DNA from: Mucilaginibacter sp. UR6-11
Lineage (GTDB): Bacteria > Bacteroidota > Bacteroidia > Sphingobacteriales > Sphingobacteriaceae
DNA: 64,000 bases
Direction of reading: 5' to 3'
Assembly: GCF_020880695.1 (NCBI RefSeq)
Contig: NZ_JAJIWO010000008.1
Location: 1-64,000, forward strand
The position numbers were made by a program, and so were the translations under genes. The stretch's first letter is position 1. The number at the start of each line of letters is the position of its first letter. The notes under the pieces are model-generated. The model searched no databases and was not told the DNA's origin. It worked only from the letters and a program-made list of their open reading frames with translations. Positions 44,870-54,929 of this stretch are shown here, piece by piece.

Positions 44870-46846
44870 ATGAAAAAGGAGCAGCCCGTAAAGCCAAAAA
44901 GACCTTTAAATGGAAAGGGCAATCCTGCATTCGGCTGGGTTTGGCTTATCCTCTTGCTTTATGTAGTCCTGTCACCATTATTAACAACGTCTTATGGCTT
45001 AAAAGAGATTACCTGGCAGCAGTTCTCAAAAGATATCCTGAGCCGTAAAGCCGTTGAAAAACTGGAAGTGATCAATAAGGAAAGGGTTGAAGTATATATC
45101 AAAAGGTCATTTGCCGGCGATACTGCCTTTAAAAATGTTTTTAAACCGGCCTTTGGTAGTGGCGTCAATAGCGGGCCGCATTATACTTTTACAATCGGCT
45201 CGATAGAATCCTTTGAACACAATTTGGACGAAGCAGAGAAAACCTTCACGGCAAATGAAAAAGTTCCGGTGAGTTATAGCTACCAGAGTAACTGGCTTAT
45301 GAATATCCTGACTTGGTTGGCGCCCTTTATTCTCTTATTTGTCCTCTTGAATTTTTTGATGCGACGGGCCGGCGGCGGAATGACCGGACCGGGCGGAACC
45401 TCTATCTTTAATTTTGGGAGATCAACCGCCACGCTGATCGAAAAAGAAAACAGCACGGTGACCTTCGCGGATGTTGCCGGGCTGGATGAAGCTAAAGTTG
45501 AAGTCCTTGAAATTGTCGACTTTTTAAAAAAACCGGCTTCATTTACCAAGCTGGGTGCGAAGATACCTAAAGGGGTGATCCTGGTAGGCCCGCCCGGAAC
45601 GGGTAAAACGTTGCTGGCGAAAGCTGTGGCAGGCGAAGCGCAAGTGCCCTTCTTTTCCATTTCTGGCGCCGCCTTTGTAGAAATGTTTGTCGGTGTAGGT
45701 GCTTCCCGGGTGCGTGACCTGTTCCAGCAGGCCAAAGACAAAGCGCCCTGCATTATTTTTATCGATGAGATTGATGCTATAGGCCGGTCGCGGGGAAAAG
45801 GTGCCTTTCTGGGCGGCGCTAATGACGAACGGGAAAGCACGCTTAATCAACTACTAACCGAAATGGACGGCTTTGGCACTAATACGGGCGTCATCGTATT
45901 GGCAGCAACCAACCGTGCCGATATGCTGGACCCGGCCCTGGTCCGTCCCGGGCGGTTTGACCGCCATATTTACCTAGAACTGCCCAATATGAACGAAAGA
46001 GTCGCCATTTTTAAAGTGCACATGGCTGGGTTAACCCTGGCGGCTAACATTGACTTACAGATTCTGGCGGCACAAACCCCGGGATTCTCCGGGGCCGACA
46101 TTGCCAATATTTGTAATGAAGCGGCCCTGATCGCTGCCCGGCGAAAAGCTGTCAAAATAGAAAAAGAGGATTTTATGGATGCTATAGACCGGATCGTTGC
46201 CGGCCTTGAAAAGAAAAGTAAGATCATTTCGCCCGAAGAAAAAAGAATAATCGCCTTTCATGAAGCCGGGCACGCCGTAATCAGCTGGCTATTAAAAAAC
46301 GTAGATCCACTGGTAAAAGTTTCGATCATCCCGCGCGGTAAATCACTGGGCGCGGCCTGGTATTTACCGGAAGAAAAGCAATTGCGTAGCAAAACTGCTT
46401 TTAAGGAGCATTTATCTGCTACGTTGGGCGGCAGGGCTGCTGAGGAGCTCATTTTTGGCGAGGTCTCTTCGGGTGCGTTGGATGATCTTGAAAAGGTAAC
46501 CAAAGAGGCCTATGCCATGGTGGTGTATTATGGATTTAATGAAAAACTGGGAAACCTGAGTTATTACGATTCAACCGAGCAACGCGACCTGGCTATCCAA
46601 AAACCGTTCAGTGAAGCGACGGGTGAGCTAATCGACCGGGAAATCCGTAAACTGATAGCACAAGCCTACTTGGACGCCAAGACGCTATTAGCAGAGAATA
46701 AAGTCTCTCTCGAAAAAGTAGCGGACCTGTTATTAAAAAAAGAAGTGATCTATAAAGCAGACCTGGAAAACATTATGGGGAGACGTATCTCCGCTTCGCC
46801 GGCAATCAGTCAACAAAAAAATGAAGGTGTAACTTCCGGCGCCTAA
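44870..46846 (+). CDS. ftsH: FtsH ATP-dependent zinc metalloprotease
   Basis: 658 aa. Two N-terminal membrane helices ([20 protein letters not shown] and [18 protein letters not shown]) enclose a periplasmic loop. AAA domain: Walker A in [20 protein letters not shown], Walker [21 protein letters not shown], second region of homology [20 protein letters not shown]. Zinc site [10 protein letters not shown] and distal acidic ligand [19 protein letters not shown]. Membrane quality-control protease. Many genomes of this group carry a main FtsH elsewhere; this copy inside a stress cluster may be an accessory paralogue. Confidence 0.93.
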   Translation: MKKEQPVKPKRPLNGKGNPAFGWVWLILLLYVVLSPLLTTSYGLKEITWQQFSKDILSRKAVEKLEVINKERVEVYIKRSFAGDTAFKNVFKPAFGSGVNSGPHYTFTIGSIESFEHNLDEAEKTFTANEKVPVSYSYQSNWLMNILTWLAPFILLFVLLNFLMRRAGGGMTGPGGTSIFNFGRSTATLIEKENSTVTFADVAGLDEAKVEVLEIVDFLKKPASFTKLGAKIPKGVILVGPPGTGKTLLAKAVAGEAQVPFFSISGAAFVEMFVGVGASRVRDLFQQAKDKAPCIIFIDEIDAIGRSRGKGAFLGGANDERESTLNQLLTEMDGFGTNTGVIVLAATNRADMLDPALVRPGRFDRHIYLELPNMNERVAIFKVHMAGLTLAANIDLQILAAQTPGFSGADIANICNEAALIAARRKAVKIEKEDFMDAIDRIVAGLEKKSKIISPEEKRIIAFHEAGHAVISWLLKNVDPLVKVSIIPRGKSLGAAWYLPEEKQLRSKTAFKEHLSATLGGRAAEELIFGEVSSGALDDLEKVTKEAYAMVVYYGFNEKLGNLSYYDSTEQRDLAIQKPFSEATGELIDREIRKLIAQAYLDAKTLLAENKVSLEKVADLLLKKEVIYKADLENIMGRRISASPAISQQKNEGVTSGA

Positions 46847-47062
46847 AACGAAGCCGACAGCAATATTTTACGCAGTAAAAGACATGCTAATGGTAGAGGA
46901 TGCTTCGGAAAAAACTCTTGTTTTCGATCACTTCATAGCATGCGCATCATCATGTTTTTTTCCAGCCTGTTATATCAACTTTGTCCAAGTTCGCTACAGT
47001 AGGCTGAATGCTCATCAATAATATGGCTTGAATTAAAAAGCGGTTCCATTAATTATTTACCA

Positions 47063-48388
47063 ATGACGGTCGGCGGCAAATATTTTTCATTTTTACTGAT
47101 CTTATCATTACCTGCTTCCGGGCTTCATGCCCAGGATACATCTGCCCGGCCGGCATGGAGCCTGGAAAAATGTATTAGTTATGCGATAGCCAACAACGTG
47201 CAGATTGGCACGCTGCGCCTGGAGCGGTTAGTTAGCCAACAGGCCTATCAGTTAGCCAAAGCATCGCGTCTGCCCAGCTTATCCGCTACAGAATCCCAAA
47301 CCTTTGTTCATGCTAACGGAGACAACACTACGGGTTACCGGGGTGGCTCATCGACGTCGGGTAGCTACGGATTAAGTTCGTCGGTAACTCTATATAATGG
47401 TAATGTAATTAACAACACCATCAGGCAGACCGATCTGGCTGTGCAATCTGCAGGATTAACTATTGATCAGGAAGAAAATAATCTAACCCTACAGGTAACG
47501 CAAGCTTATCTCGCTATTTTACTGGATAAGGAGAATATTATTTATGATTCCACCGTCGTCTCCACAGCACAGGCGCAACTCAAGCGGGAGCAGCAACTTT
47601 ACGATGCCGGAAGCGTTGCCCGCAGTGCGTTGATCCAACTGCAGGCGCAACTGGCCACCGACCAGTTTACGCTAGTCAACGCCCACAATATCGAACGAGC
47701 CGACCTGCTTACCTTAAAACAGCTTTTACTGTTAAGCAACGAAACTGCTTTTGACGTCCAAAAGCCGGACACGGTGATAGCCGCCGCTGCGGTCAGGCCA
47801 TTTCGTGAATCCGAACAAAATGCCTTAAACAATTTCCCGGATGTAAAGATCGGTCAGCTTGGTGTCCATATAGCCAATTATGGAGTGGCCATTGCGCGGG
47901 CAGGTTATCGCCCGGCTTTGACGGCGGGGGCATCGGTCAATTCCGACTATAACAGCTATGGGGGCGGGTTTGGCAGCCAGTTAAACAACAATTTCAACCA
48001 GCAGATCGCGCTTACACTTGCCGTTCCTGTTTTCACCAAAAGGACAGTAAAGACCAAGGTGGAAGAAGCTAAAATCCAAGTGGAACAATCGCAACTTAAC
48101 CTAAAAAACACCACCCTGTTGCTTTCGCAATCCGTAGAGCGCGCCTATATCAATGCGTTAAACGCGCAGGGCCAATATGGTGCAGCGTTTAACCAGTACC
48201 GTTATAACCAGGAAAGTTATCGGGTTGCCAGCGCACAATTAAAGGTTGGAACGGCAAACATAGTGGATTTTCTCTTACAAAAAACATTGTTTTTACAGGC
48301 GCAGCAGGCTTTTATACAAGCAAAATATAATGCCTTGCTAACCTTAAAAGTATATGATTTTTATAGCGGTGTGCCTATCAAACTTTAA
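47063..48388 (+). CDS. TolC-family outer-membrane efflux protein
   Basis: 441 aa, Sec signal peptide (FLLILSLPASGLHA). Two TolC-type helical repeats: AWSLEKCISYAIANNVQIGT at the start of repeat one, long coiled coils around residues 130-215 and 320-400, with TAGASVNSDYNSYGGGF and LTLAVPVFTKRTVKTKVEEA between. First gene of a tripartite export operon with MacA-like and MacB-like proteins; starts after a 216-bp gap from ftsH in which no clear terminator was seen. Confidence 0.9.
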   Translation: MTVGGKYFSFLLILSLPASGLHAQDTSARPAWSLEKCISYAIANNVQIGTLRLERLVSQQAYQLAKASRLPSLSATESQTFVHANGDNTTGYRGGSSTSGSYGLSSSVTLYNGNVINNTIRQTDLAVQSAGLTIDQEENNLTLQVTQAYLAILLDKENIIYDSTVVSTAQAQLKREQQLYDAGSVARSALIQLQAQLATDQFTLVNAHNIERADLLTLKQLLLLSNETAFDVQKPDTVIAAAAVRPFRESEQNALNNFPDVKIGQLGVHIANYGVAIARAGYRPALTAGASVNSDYNSYGGGFGSQLNNNFNQQIALTLAVPVFTKRTVKTKVEEAKIQVEQSQLNLKNTTLLLSQSVERAYINALNAQGQYGAAFNQYRYNQESYRVASAQLKVGTANIVDFLLQKTLFLQAQQAFIQAKYNALLTLKVYDFYSGVPIKL

Positions 48389-48398
48389 TTCTGAGATC

Positions 48399-49583
48399 AT
48401 GAAAATTAATTATAAAAGATGGGGGCTGCTGGCGGGGATATTAGCCCTGGCCTTGCTGATATGGTATTTCTTTGTCAGAACTAAAGAACAACCGATTGCG
48501 CTGCTCACTGAAAGGCCAGCGTACGGTTATATTGCCCAAAGCGTAACGGCCACCGGGAAGATAGAACCGGAAGATACGGTTACTGTTGGTACCCAGGTAT
48601 CAGGCATCATCCAATATCTATATGTGGACTATAATTCAAAAGTAAAGAAAGGCCAGTTATTGGCCCAGTTGGATAAGTCGTTGCTGAGGGCCACGCTTGA
48701 CCAGTATAAAGGTAATTTGCAGAACGCCGAAAGCCAATTGCTCTTTGCTACCAATAATTATAACCGTCAAAATCTGTTGTTTAAAACAGATGCTATTAGC
48801 AAGGCCGACTATGATGTTGCATTAAATACCTATACTGCCGCGAAAGCTGCGGTAAAGACTGCAGAAGCTCAGGTACGTTTGGCCGCCAAAAATCTTTCCT
48901 ACGCAGATATTTATTCGCCTATAGATGGGGTGGTCTTAAACCGCACAATCAATGTCGGACAAACTGTGGCGGCGAGTTTCAATACCCCAACGCTTTTTAT
49001 TATTGCCCGGGATATTACAAAAATGGAAGTCTATGCAGCTGTAGACGAAGCGGATATTGGCGAGGTAAAAGCTGGAAACCGGGCTACATTTACCGTGGAT
49101 GCTTTTATCAATGACCAATTTTCAGGTATTGTCAGAGATATCAGGCTTCACCCCTCGACATCAGCGAATGTAGTTACCTATACCACGATCATCAATGCAC
49201 CTAACAAAGACCTGAAGCTGAAGCCAGGTATGACAGCCAATATCACTATTTATACACGCGAAGTACAACATGCGTTGTTAATCCCTTCAACTGCATTGAG
49301 TTACCGGCCGGATTCATCCGTAAAAAAAGAGTATCAGCTAGTCACAGAAACAGGTCAGAATGTAAAAAACGGGCAGACAGCATGGGTTTGGTTACAGAAG
49401 GAACACAGGCTTATTAAAAAACGGATCATAATAGGAATCAACGACAACATTAAAGTGGAAGTCCTAAATGGGCTGACCCCGAATGATATCGTTGTTACCA
49501 GTCAGACGGCTAAAGCTATTGTAAAAGGCGCGACAAGTGGCAGTCCGTTTATACCGCGCCGTACAGGAGGGGGCAGACGATGA
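48399..49583 (+). CDS. MacA-type periplasmic adaptor
   Basis: About 394 aa from the ATG at 48399 (MKINYKRWGLLAGILAL), which gives the expected signal anchor; an earlier ATG at 48354 overlaps the TolC gene. Barrel-sandwich halves TQVSGIIQYLYVDYNSKVKK and ADIYSPIDGVVLNRTINVGQ enclose a coiled coil (QNAESQLLFATNNYNRQNLL). It bridges TolC-like and MacB-like subunits. Its stop overlaps the ATPase start by 4 bp. Confidence 0.92.
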   Translation: MKINYKRWGLLAGILALALLIWYFFVRTKEQPIALLTERPAYGYIAQSVTATGKIEPEDTVTVGTQVSGIIQYLYVDYNSKVKKGQLLAQLDKSLLRATLDQYKGNLQNAESQLLFATNNYNRQNLLFKTDAISKADYDVALNTYTAAKAAVKTAEAQVRLAAKNLSYADIYSPIDGVVLNRTINVGQTVAASFNTPTLFIIARDITKMEVYAAVDEADIGEVKAGNRATFTVDAFINDQFSGIVRDIRLHPSTSANVVTYTTIINAPNKDLKLKPGMTANITIYTREVQHALLIPSTALSYRPDSSVKKEYQLVTETGQNVKNGQTAWVWLQKEHRLIKKRIIIGINDNIKVEVLNGLTPNDIVVTSQTAKAIVKGATSGSPFIPRRTGGGRR

Positions 49584-50347
49584 ACAAAACCATAGTAACG
49601 ATTCATGATCTGAAGCGGGATTTTCAAATGGGCGGAGAAACCGTACACGCGCTCAATGGTATTTCCTTTAAAGTGCAGGCCGGGGAGTTTATTACTATTA
49701 TGGGCAGCAGTGGTTCAGGTAAAACCACGCTGTTGAATGTCATGGGTTGCCTGGATCAGCCGACCAGCGGGGAATACCTGCTGGATGGCACCGACGTCAG
49801 CAGCCTGTCGCGCGACGAACTTGCCCACCTGCGTAACCGAAAATTAGGCTTTGTTTTCCAGTCCTATAACTTATTACCCCGGACTTCAGCGGTAGAAAAT
49901 GTGGAACTGCCATTGTTATATAACCGCGATATAAGTAACAAAGAGCGCCGTGAGCGGGCTATACATGCGCTGAAAGAAGTTAAACTAGCCGACCGGATGG
50001 ACCACACACCGAATCAGCTTTCAGGAGGACAGCAGCAACGGGTGGCCATTGCCAGGGCGCTGATCAATGAACCTGTCATGATCCTGGCAGATGAAGCGAC
50101 AGGGAACCTGGATAGCCGGACCTCTTACGAGATTATGGTGCTTATGCAGGAGCTTAATGTGAAGAAAGGGAAAACAATTGTATTTGTGACCCATGAACCG
50201 GATATTGCTTCATTCAGCAGTCGTACCATATCGCTGCGCGACGGCAGGATACAGTCTGATACCGTAAATGATCATCCGCGATCAGCAAAACAAGTTTTGG
50301 CGGCCATGCCGGTAACATCTAATGAAATAAAAAATGAACCTGTTTAG
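49580..50347 (+). CDS. MacB-type ABC ATPase subunit
   Basis: 255 aa. Walker A in [40 protein letters not shown] signature, Walker [21 protein letters not shown] and switch His in [15 protein letters not shown]. It belongs to the LolD/MacB subfamily. MacB proteins are normally a single chain with a membrane domain; here ATPase and permease are separate genes overlapping by 14 bp. Confidence 0.93.
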   Translation: MNKTIVTIHDLKRDFQMGGETVHALNGISFKVQAGEFITIMGSSGSGKTTLLNVMGCLDQPTSGEYLLDGTDVSSLSRDELAHLRNRKLGFVFQSYNLLPRTSAVENVELPLLYNRDISNKERRERAIHALKEVKLADRMDHTPNQLSGGQQQRVAIARALINEPVMILADEATGNLDSRTSYEIMVLMQELNVKKGKTIVFVTHEPDIASFSSRTISLRDGRIQSDTVNDHPRSAKQVLAAMPVTSNEIKNEPV

Positions 50348-51554
50348 CCTTTTAAGAATTGCTTACAAGGCGCTCGAAAGGAATAAGTTACGGGCGTTTT
50401 TAACCATGCTGGGCATTATTATCGGCGTAGCTGCCGTTATTGTGATGGTGGCTATCGGGCAGGGTTCTAAGCAAAGCATTCATGACCAACTGGCAAACAT
50501 GGGCTCCAATATGATCACTGTGCTGCCAGCCAGTAATATAGCGGGCGGCGTTAGGATCGCTGGCTCCAGTTTTCAAACCTTAACCGCTAAGGATATTACC
50601 GCCCTGCAACGAGACGCCAGGTTTATTTCCGAATTTTCGCCTGTAGTCACTACACGAGGACAATCAATTAACGGCGCGCTGAACTGGCCGACCAGTATGG
50701 TGGGTGTTGCTCCAGAATACCTGGACATCCGGAAATTGACAATCAAAAGCGGCCGTTCATTTACACTCAGAGACGAATTGTCGTCAGCCAAGGTGTGTTT
50801 GATCGGACAAACGGTTATTGATAACCTGTTCCCGAATGGAGACAATCCGGTAGGCAGGGTGATCCGTTTTAACCGGATCCCTTTCCAGATCATCGGCGTA
50901 TTGACCACAAAGGGCTTCAATGCTTTTGGGCAGGACCAGGACGACATTCTGATCGCGCCCATTAGCACGGTGCAGAACCGGATAATGGCTACTATCTATT
51001 ACCAGTATATTTATGCATCAGCCGCAAATGAGCAGACAACGGATTCGGCAACCGCAGAACTGACGAAGATTTTGCGCGGGTCACACCGTTTAAAGCCCGC
51101 AGATGAAAATGATTTTACCGTCCGCACCCAGCAGGAACTGATCAATACACTGGGTGCTACTACCAGCCTGCTGACGATCTTACTCACTGTAATCGCCGGT
51201 ATTTCACTGGTGATCGGCGGAATAGGTATTATGAATATTATGTACGTTTCGGTGACAGAACGTACCCGCGAGATCGGGCTTCGCCTGTCTATCGGTGCCA
51301 GGGGAAAAGACATCCTGTTACAATTTTTAACAGAGGCCATCCTGATCAGTATCACCGGCGGAATAATAGGTGTACTACTCGGTTTGCTGGTCGCTAAAAC
51401 GGTTACATTAACACTGCACTGGCCCACCGTCGTCTCTGAGTCTTCCGTACTTTTATCTTTTATGGTATGCGCACTTACCGGCATTTTCTTCGGCTACTAT
51501 CCCGCGCAAAAAGCATCAGGACTAAATCCAATCGATGCTTTACATTATGAGTGA
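50334..51554 (+). CDS. MacB-type ABC permease (MacB_PCD plus FtsX domain)
   Basis: 406 aa. N-terminal helix (AFLTMLGIIIGVAAVIVMVA) preceded by EIGLR-type cytoplasmic segment, then a large periplasmic MacB_PCD domain (GVAPEYLDIRKLTIKSGRSF and ELSSAKVCLIGQTVIDNLFP). Three C-terminal FtsX helices include LLTILLTVIAGISLVIGGIG and TERTREIGLRLSIGARGKDI. With the ATPase, MacA-like and TolC-like genes upstream it forms a complete exporter, possibly for a peptide, toxin or macrolide. Confidence 0.92.
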   Translation: MNLFSLLRIAYKALERNKLRAFLTMLGIIIGVAAVIVMVAIGQGSKQSIHDQLANMGSNMITVLPASNIAGGVRIAGSSFQTLTAKDITALQRDARFISEFSPVVTTRGQSINGALNWPTSMVGVAPEYLDIRKLTIKSGRSFTLRDELSSAKVCLIGQTVIDNLFPNGDNPVGRVIRFNRIPFQIIGVLTTKGFNAFGQDQDDILIAPISTVQNRIMATIYYQYIYASAANEQTTDSATAELTKILRGSHRLKPADENDFTVRTQQELINTLGATTSLLTILLTVIAGISLVIGGIGIMNIMYVSVTERTREIGLRLSIGARGKDILLQFLTEAILISITGGIIGVLLGLLVAKTVTLTLHWPTVVSESSVLLSFMVCALTGIFFGYYPAQKASGLNPIDALHYE

Positions 51555-51654
51555 TGAGACGCCAGGTCGGCTTGAACAGTTGTCGTTAAAATTTGACACA
51601 AGAGCACATGTTGCCATCAGCGTCAGTGATATAAAATTCCCCTCTGCCCCAGGT

Positions 51655-52035
51655 TTATTTATCGGGCTTTCCAAAGAATAAAACATATCCGTTAGGATCG
51701 ACAACAGAAAAGCCGCGCAAGTTATCGGTATCAACCCCAAGGGGTTCATTAAAAGTAACTCCGGAGGCACTAAATTCCTCAGATAAAGCATCGGGATCGG
51801 TAACAGAGATAAAAGCATCCCTGCGTGCCCAGTCGTACCGGGTATGATTGGGCAGCGGCTGGCCACTGCTTTTTAACATGAGCGAAACCGGGCCGCGTCC
51901 GACCATCGCAAAATAAGATTCCTCTTCAGGGCCTATATACTGCACTTCGAAACCCAGCTTATGGACGTAAAAGTTTACCGAAGCCTGTAAATCGGCAACA
52001 ATAAAAAAAGGCGATATAAAAACAAGATTTGACAT
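51655..52035 (-). CDS. VOC/glyoxalase-family protein
   Basis: 126 aa, one VOC repeat: SPFFIVADLQASVNFYVHKL, a Tyr/Glu-rich FEVQYIGPEEESYFAMVGRG strand, and AFISVTDPDALSEEFSASGV followed by GFSVVDPNGYVLFFG. It binds metal by family precedent (His/Glu in the loops), but the substrate is unknown. Standalone, between the MacB-like operon and the GH2 gene. Confidence 0.88.
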   Translation of the reverse strand: MSNLVFISPFFIVADLQASVNFYVHKLGFEVQYIGPEEESYFAMVGRGPVSLMLKSSGQPLPNHTRYDWARRDAFISVTDPDALSEEFSASGVTFNEPLGVDTDNLRGFSVVDPNGYVLFFGKPDK

Positions 52036-52166
52036 AAGAGACAGAATTTAAAGCGCTTTCCTGTTTGAAATTAAGTGTTATTCGCCAAAAATAAAATCGC
52101 CGGATATCTTAGTAAAAAAACCTCGCTCACTATTTTGTATCCACCGTTAAACTATAGTGAGATCAG

Positions 52167-54806
52167 CTATTGTGCTGCTATTACTTGTTCAATCAGATTC
52201 CAGCCGCGAATTGAAACTTTCGGGTCCTTTACTGGTAAATTATATTCCAATATCACTACTTTTCGCTCGCCCGGCAATACTGTTACGTAATTGTCCGAAT
52301 AAAAAACAGGCAGCAACCGCTGCTTTGTTGCCGGGTCAATTAACGAGACCCGGTTAAAGAAAGCTACCGGATTTTGCCTGCTATTGGTTAGGGTTACCGC
52401 AATCTTTCCTTTGGATAATTGTTTGGCGCTAACCCTTAGGTTTGATGGCCGCATTTCATTAAGGCCCGAATATTGGCCATATTTATCAGCAAGCCAATAC
52501 ACATTGTCGCTTAGTATCCTTTTATTGGCACCGGTCATCCTTAAGGCAAGAAACGCGCCTTTATCTGCAGCCGCCGCTACCAGTTCTTTTTTTATAGACA
52601 AGACGTTGGCAACGCTGGTAGCGGCTACGGTTTGCATCAACGTGGTTATCGGCAGCTCCTGCCCCGTTATGGTATAAAGCTTCACGGTTACTTTAATATT
52701 TTTAAGGCTGGTGAAGGTATTATTGACCACGCTTATTACGCTGTCTGTAGGGTTAAACATAACGTGTACAGGCTCGCTTCCATTATGCAGGCCGTAAAGA
52801 CAGGCATTAGGGTCAAGGTAATAATCATACATCTGCCCCCGCATAGCCGTCCACGGATTTTGTGTTTTCCAGATGATGCTGCCCGTGTACCAATCCCACA
52901 TATGGGCGCTAAATCCCTCCATTAGCGCGCGGTACTGATCGTAGTTTATCAGCTGGGCCTTTTCGGCAAAGTCTTTTACGTTTTTAGCCACCCCGTACCT
53001 GTTAATATAATCTTCGTACCCGATATAAGTATGATATTGCCAAACCGAGTCGATCTTTTCACGCCGGGCTACCGCATCATACTGCGGCGCAACCAGATTA
53101 GCCTCCGGTATAAATCTTTTCAATGATTCGTAATCGCCAATACCCACCGAACCTACTTCTGAATTAAAAGGATACGTACGTTTTGCCCAGAAAACGGATA
53201 CCGGCTGGATACTGTACGGCCCGTCTCCATTTTGCCCCTTTTCGTTTTTCGACATATCCAGCGAATTGGAGAAATCTACAAACCAGCGGGTGTTATCAAA
53301 TTTAGGCAGAATGGTATCACGCACCGCGGCTAAAATATCGTCAGGCTGCGTAATCTCATTCCCACCGCACCAAATTGCCAGCGAGGCGTAGTTACGGATC
53401 ATTTTAACCTGGTCTTCTATTGATCTGATATATAAACCATGCTCATCGGGATATTTGCGGCGGGTTGCCTGGTCGTCCAGTTTCATTTTGTCAAACCAGC
53501 GGCCGTTACAATCGCCCGATCCCCACATGTCCTGGAAAACCAGGATACCATATTTGTCGCAGGCCTCATAAAATTCGGGGCGCTCAACCAGGGCACCACC
53601 CCAAACCCGGATCAGGTTAAGGTTCATATCCCTGTGGAAACGAATTTCGGCATCATACCGTATTTTTGAAAAACGCAGCATCTCATCCGACACGATCCAG
53701 TTTCCTCCTTTAATAAAGATCTTTTGCCCGTTAACATTAATCTGCCTGCTTTGGGTATGGGCATTCCATTCGGTAGTGAGCTGGCGTATGCCCACTTCAA
53801 TATTTTTCTGGTCGGATATTTTATTTGCGGCGGTGGCAAATTGCAGGTTTAAATGATAAAGGTTTTGCGCGCCATAGCCGTTTGGCCACCAAAGCTTTGG
53901 ATTTTTCAGTGAGTAATCGCTCAGCCTGACCTCCTGTAGCTCGCCGGCCTTTAAGGTTACCTTTTTTGATATCGTTTTACCTTCCAGTTCATATCTTAAA
54001 AAGCCGCTAACCGTCGCACTCGTTGCGTTTTGGAGGTGTGCCGATACCTGTATAATTGCAGGTTGCTGCAGCCCGGTAGCTAACCTCACACCAGGCACCA
54101 GCGTTACCACATGCGGATCAAGTAGCTGCACCCCGCCGGTTTTGTCAATGGTTACTTTGTCCCAGATGCCCGTATTACGGTCGCGGATAGGTTGAATCCA
54201 ATCCCAGCCGGCGGTATATTGAATGCTTACATTGCGGGCTATGGTGCCGTCGCCCCCCTGGCCGCCATTGGGGTTACCAACCGGATCAGGCGGGTATACA
54301 ATTATCGCTAACCGGTTATTACCTTTTTTTGAAAGCCATTTGGTAATGTTATAGCGCTGGCGTAAAAACATGCCCGAATGCAGCTTCTCATTTAACTGGC
54401 GGCCATTAAAAAATATGTTGCAGCTATAGTTTACCCCCCGCAGATTTAAGTAAACCTGCCCGTCATTTGTTGGCATGGGTTCTTTAAAGTCTTTAGCGAA
54501 CCAATAAGTATAATAATCGCGGCCGGTGTGGTAGATGTCGGGTATCAGCTTATTGTTCATCCCGTAAAAAGGATCAGGGATTTGTTTGTTATACAATTGA
54601 GTTGTTAATACAGTACCCGGCACAACCGCGGGTATCCAGCCACTGAGCGGATACGCCGGATCAGAAATTATTTCGCCCTGGTCTGTCACGGACTTGATTG
54701 GGCTGCATTTCCAACCTGTATTTAGCTCATAACTGGTTTGTGCCGATGCATATTGCGTAACTAACAGCAGACAAGCTGATAACAGGACTTTAGAAAAGGT
54801 TGGCAT
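52167..54806 (-). CDS. GH2 glycosidase, exo-beta-glucosaminidase/mannosidase-like
   Basis: About 879 aa from the ATG at 54806 (MPTFSKVLLSACLLLVTQYA, a Sec signal); an in-frame start at 54857 lies within the promoter region and is rejected. Domain order: GH2 sugar-binding (WIPAVVPGTVLTTQLYNKQI, KPLxP region near residue 120), immunoglobulin-like, TIM barrel with the acid/base Glu in ASLAIWCGGNEITQPDDI and the nucleophile Glu in YPFNSEVGSVGIGDY. C-terminal Ig-like domains. Cleaves beta-glucosaminides/mannosides outside the inner membrane; substrate not certain. Confidence 0.88.
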   Translation of the reverse strand: MPTFSKVLLSACLLLVTQYASAQTSYELNTGWKCSPIKSVTDQGEIISDPAYPLSGWIPAVVPGTVLTTQLYNKQIPDPFYGMNNKLIPDIYHTGRDYYTYWFAKDFKEPMPTNDGQVYLNLRGVNYSCNIFFNGRQLNEKLHSGMFLRQRYNITKWLSKKGNNRLAIIVYPPDPVGNPNGGQGGDGTIARNVSIQYTAGWDWIQPIRDRNTGIWDKVTIDKTGGVQLLDPHVVTLVPGVRLATGLQQPAIIQVSAHLQNATSATVSGFLRYELEGKTISKKVTLKAGELQEVRLSDYSLKNPKLWWPNGYGAQNLYHLNLQFATAANKISDQKNIEVGIRQLTTEWNAHTQSRQINVNGQKIFIKGGNWIVSDEMLRFSKIRYDAEIRFHRDMNLNLIRVWGGALVERPEFYEACDKYGILVFQDMWGSGDCNGRWFDKMKLDDQATRRKYPDEHGLYIRSIEDQVKMIRNYASLAIWCGGNEITQPDDILAAVRDTILPKFDNTRWFVDFSNSLDMSKNEKGQNGDGPYSIQPVSVFWAKRTYPFNSEVGSVGIGDYESLKRFIPEANLVAPQYDAVARREKIDSVWQYHTYIGYEDYINRYGVAKNVKDFAEKAQLINYDQYRALMEGFSAHMWDWYTGSIIWKTQNPWTAMRGQMYDYYLDPNACLYGLHNGSEPVHVMFNPTDSVISVVNNTFTSLKNIKVTVKLYTITGQELPITTLMQTVAATSVANVLSIKKELVAAAADKGAFLALRMTGANKRILSDNVYWLADKYGQYSGLNEMRPSNLRVSAKQLSKGKIAVTLTNSRQNPVAFFNRVSLIDPATKQRLLPVFYSDNYVTVLPGERKVVILEYNLPVKDPKVSIRGWNLIEQVIAAQ

Positions 54807-54826
54807 AGTAATATTGATTTGGTATT

Positions 54827-54854
54827 CAAATGTAATAATTATACAATTATCAAC
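54827..54854 (-). promoter_or_regulatory. promoter of the GH2 gene
   Basis: On the minus strand, TTG at 54854-54852 and TACATTTG at 54834-54827 (TAnnTTTG) are 17 bp apart. Transcription would begin near 54820, leaving about 15 nt before the ATG at 54806 and excluding the upstream start codon at 54857. Confidence 0.65.
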
Positions 54855-54929
54855 CATTTGCGTATTATTTAAATATAATTAAAACCAAGCGAATAGGTGA
54901 TAGTTGTTTGATTGAATAAACACGACATC

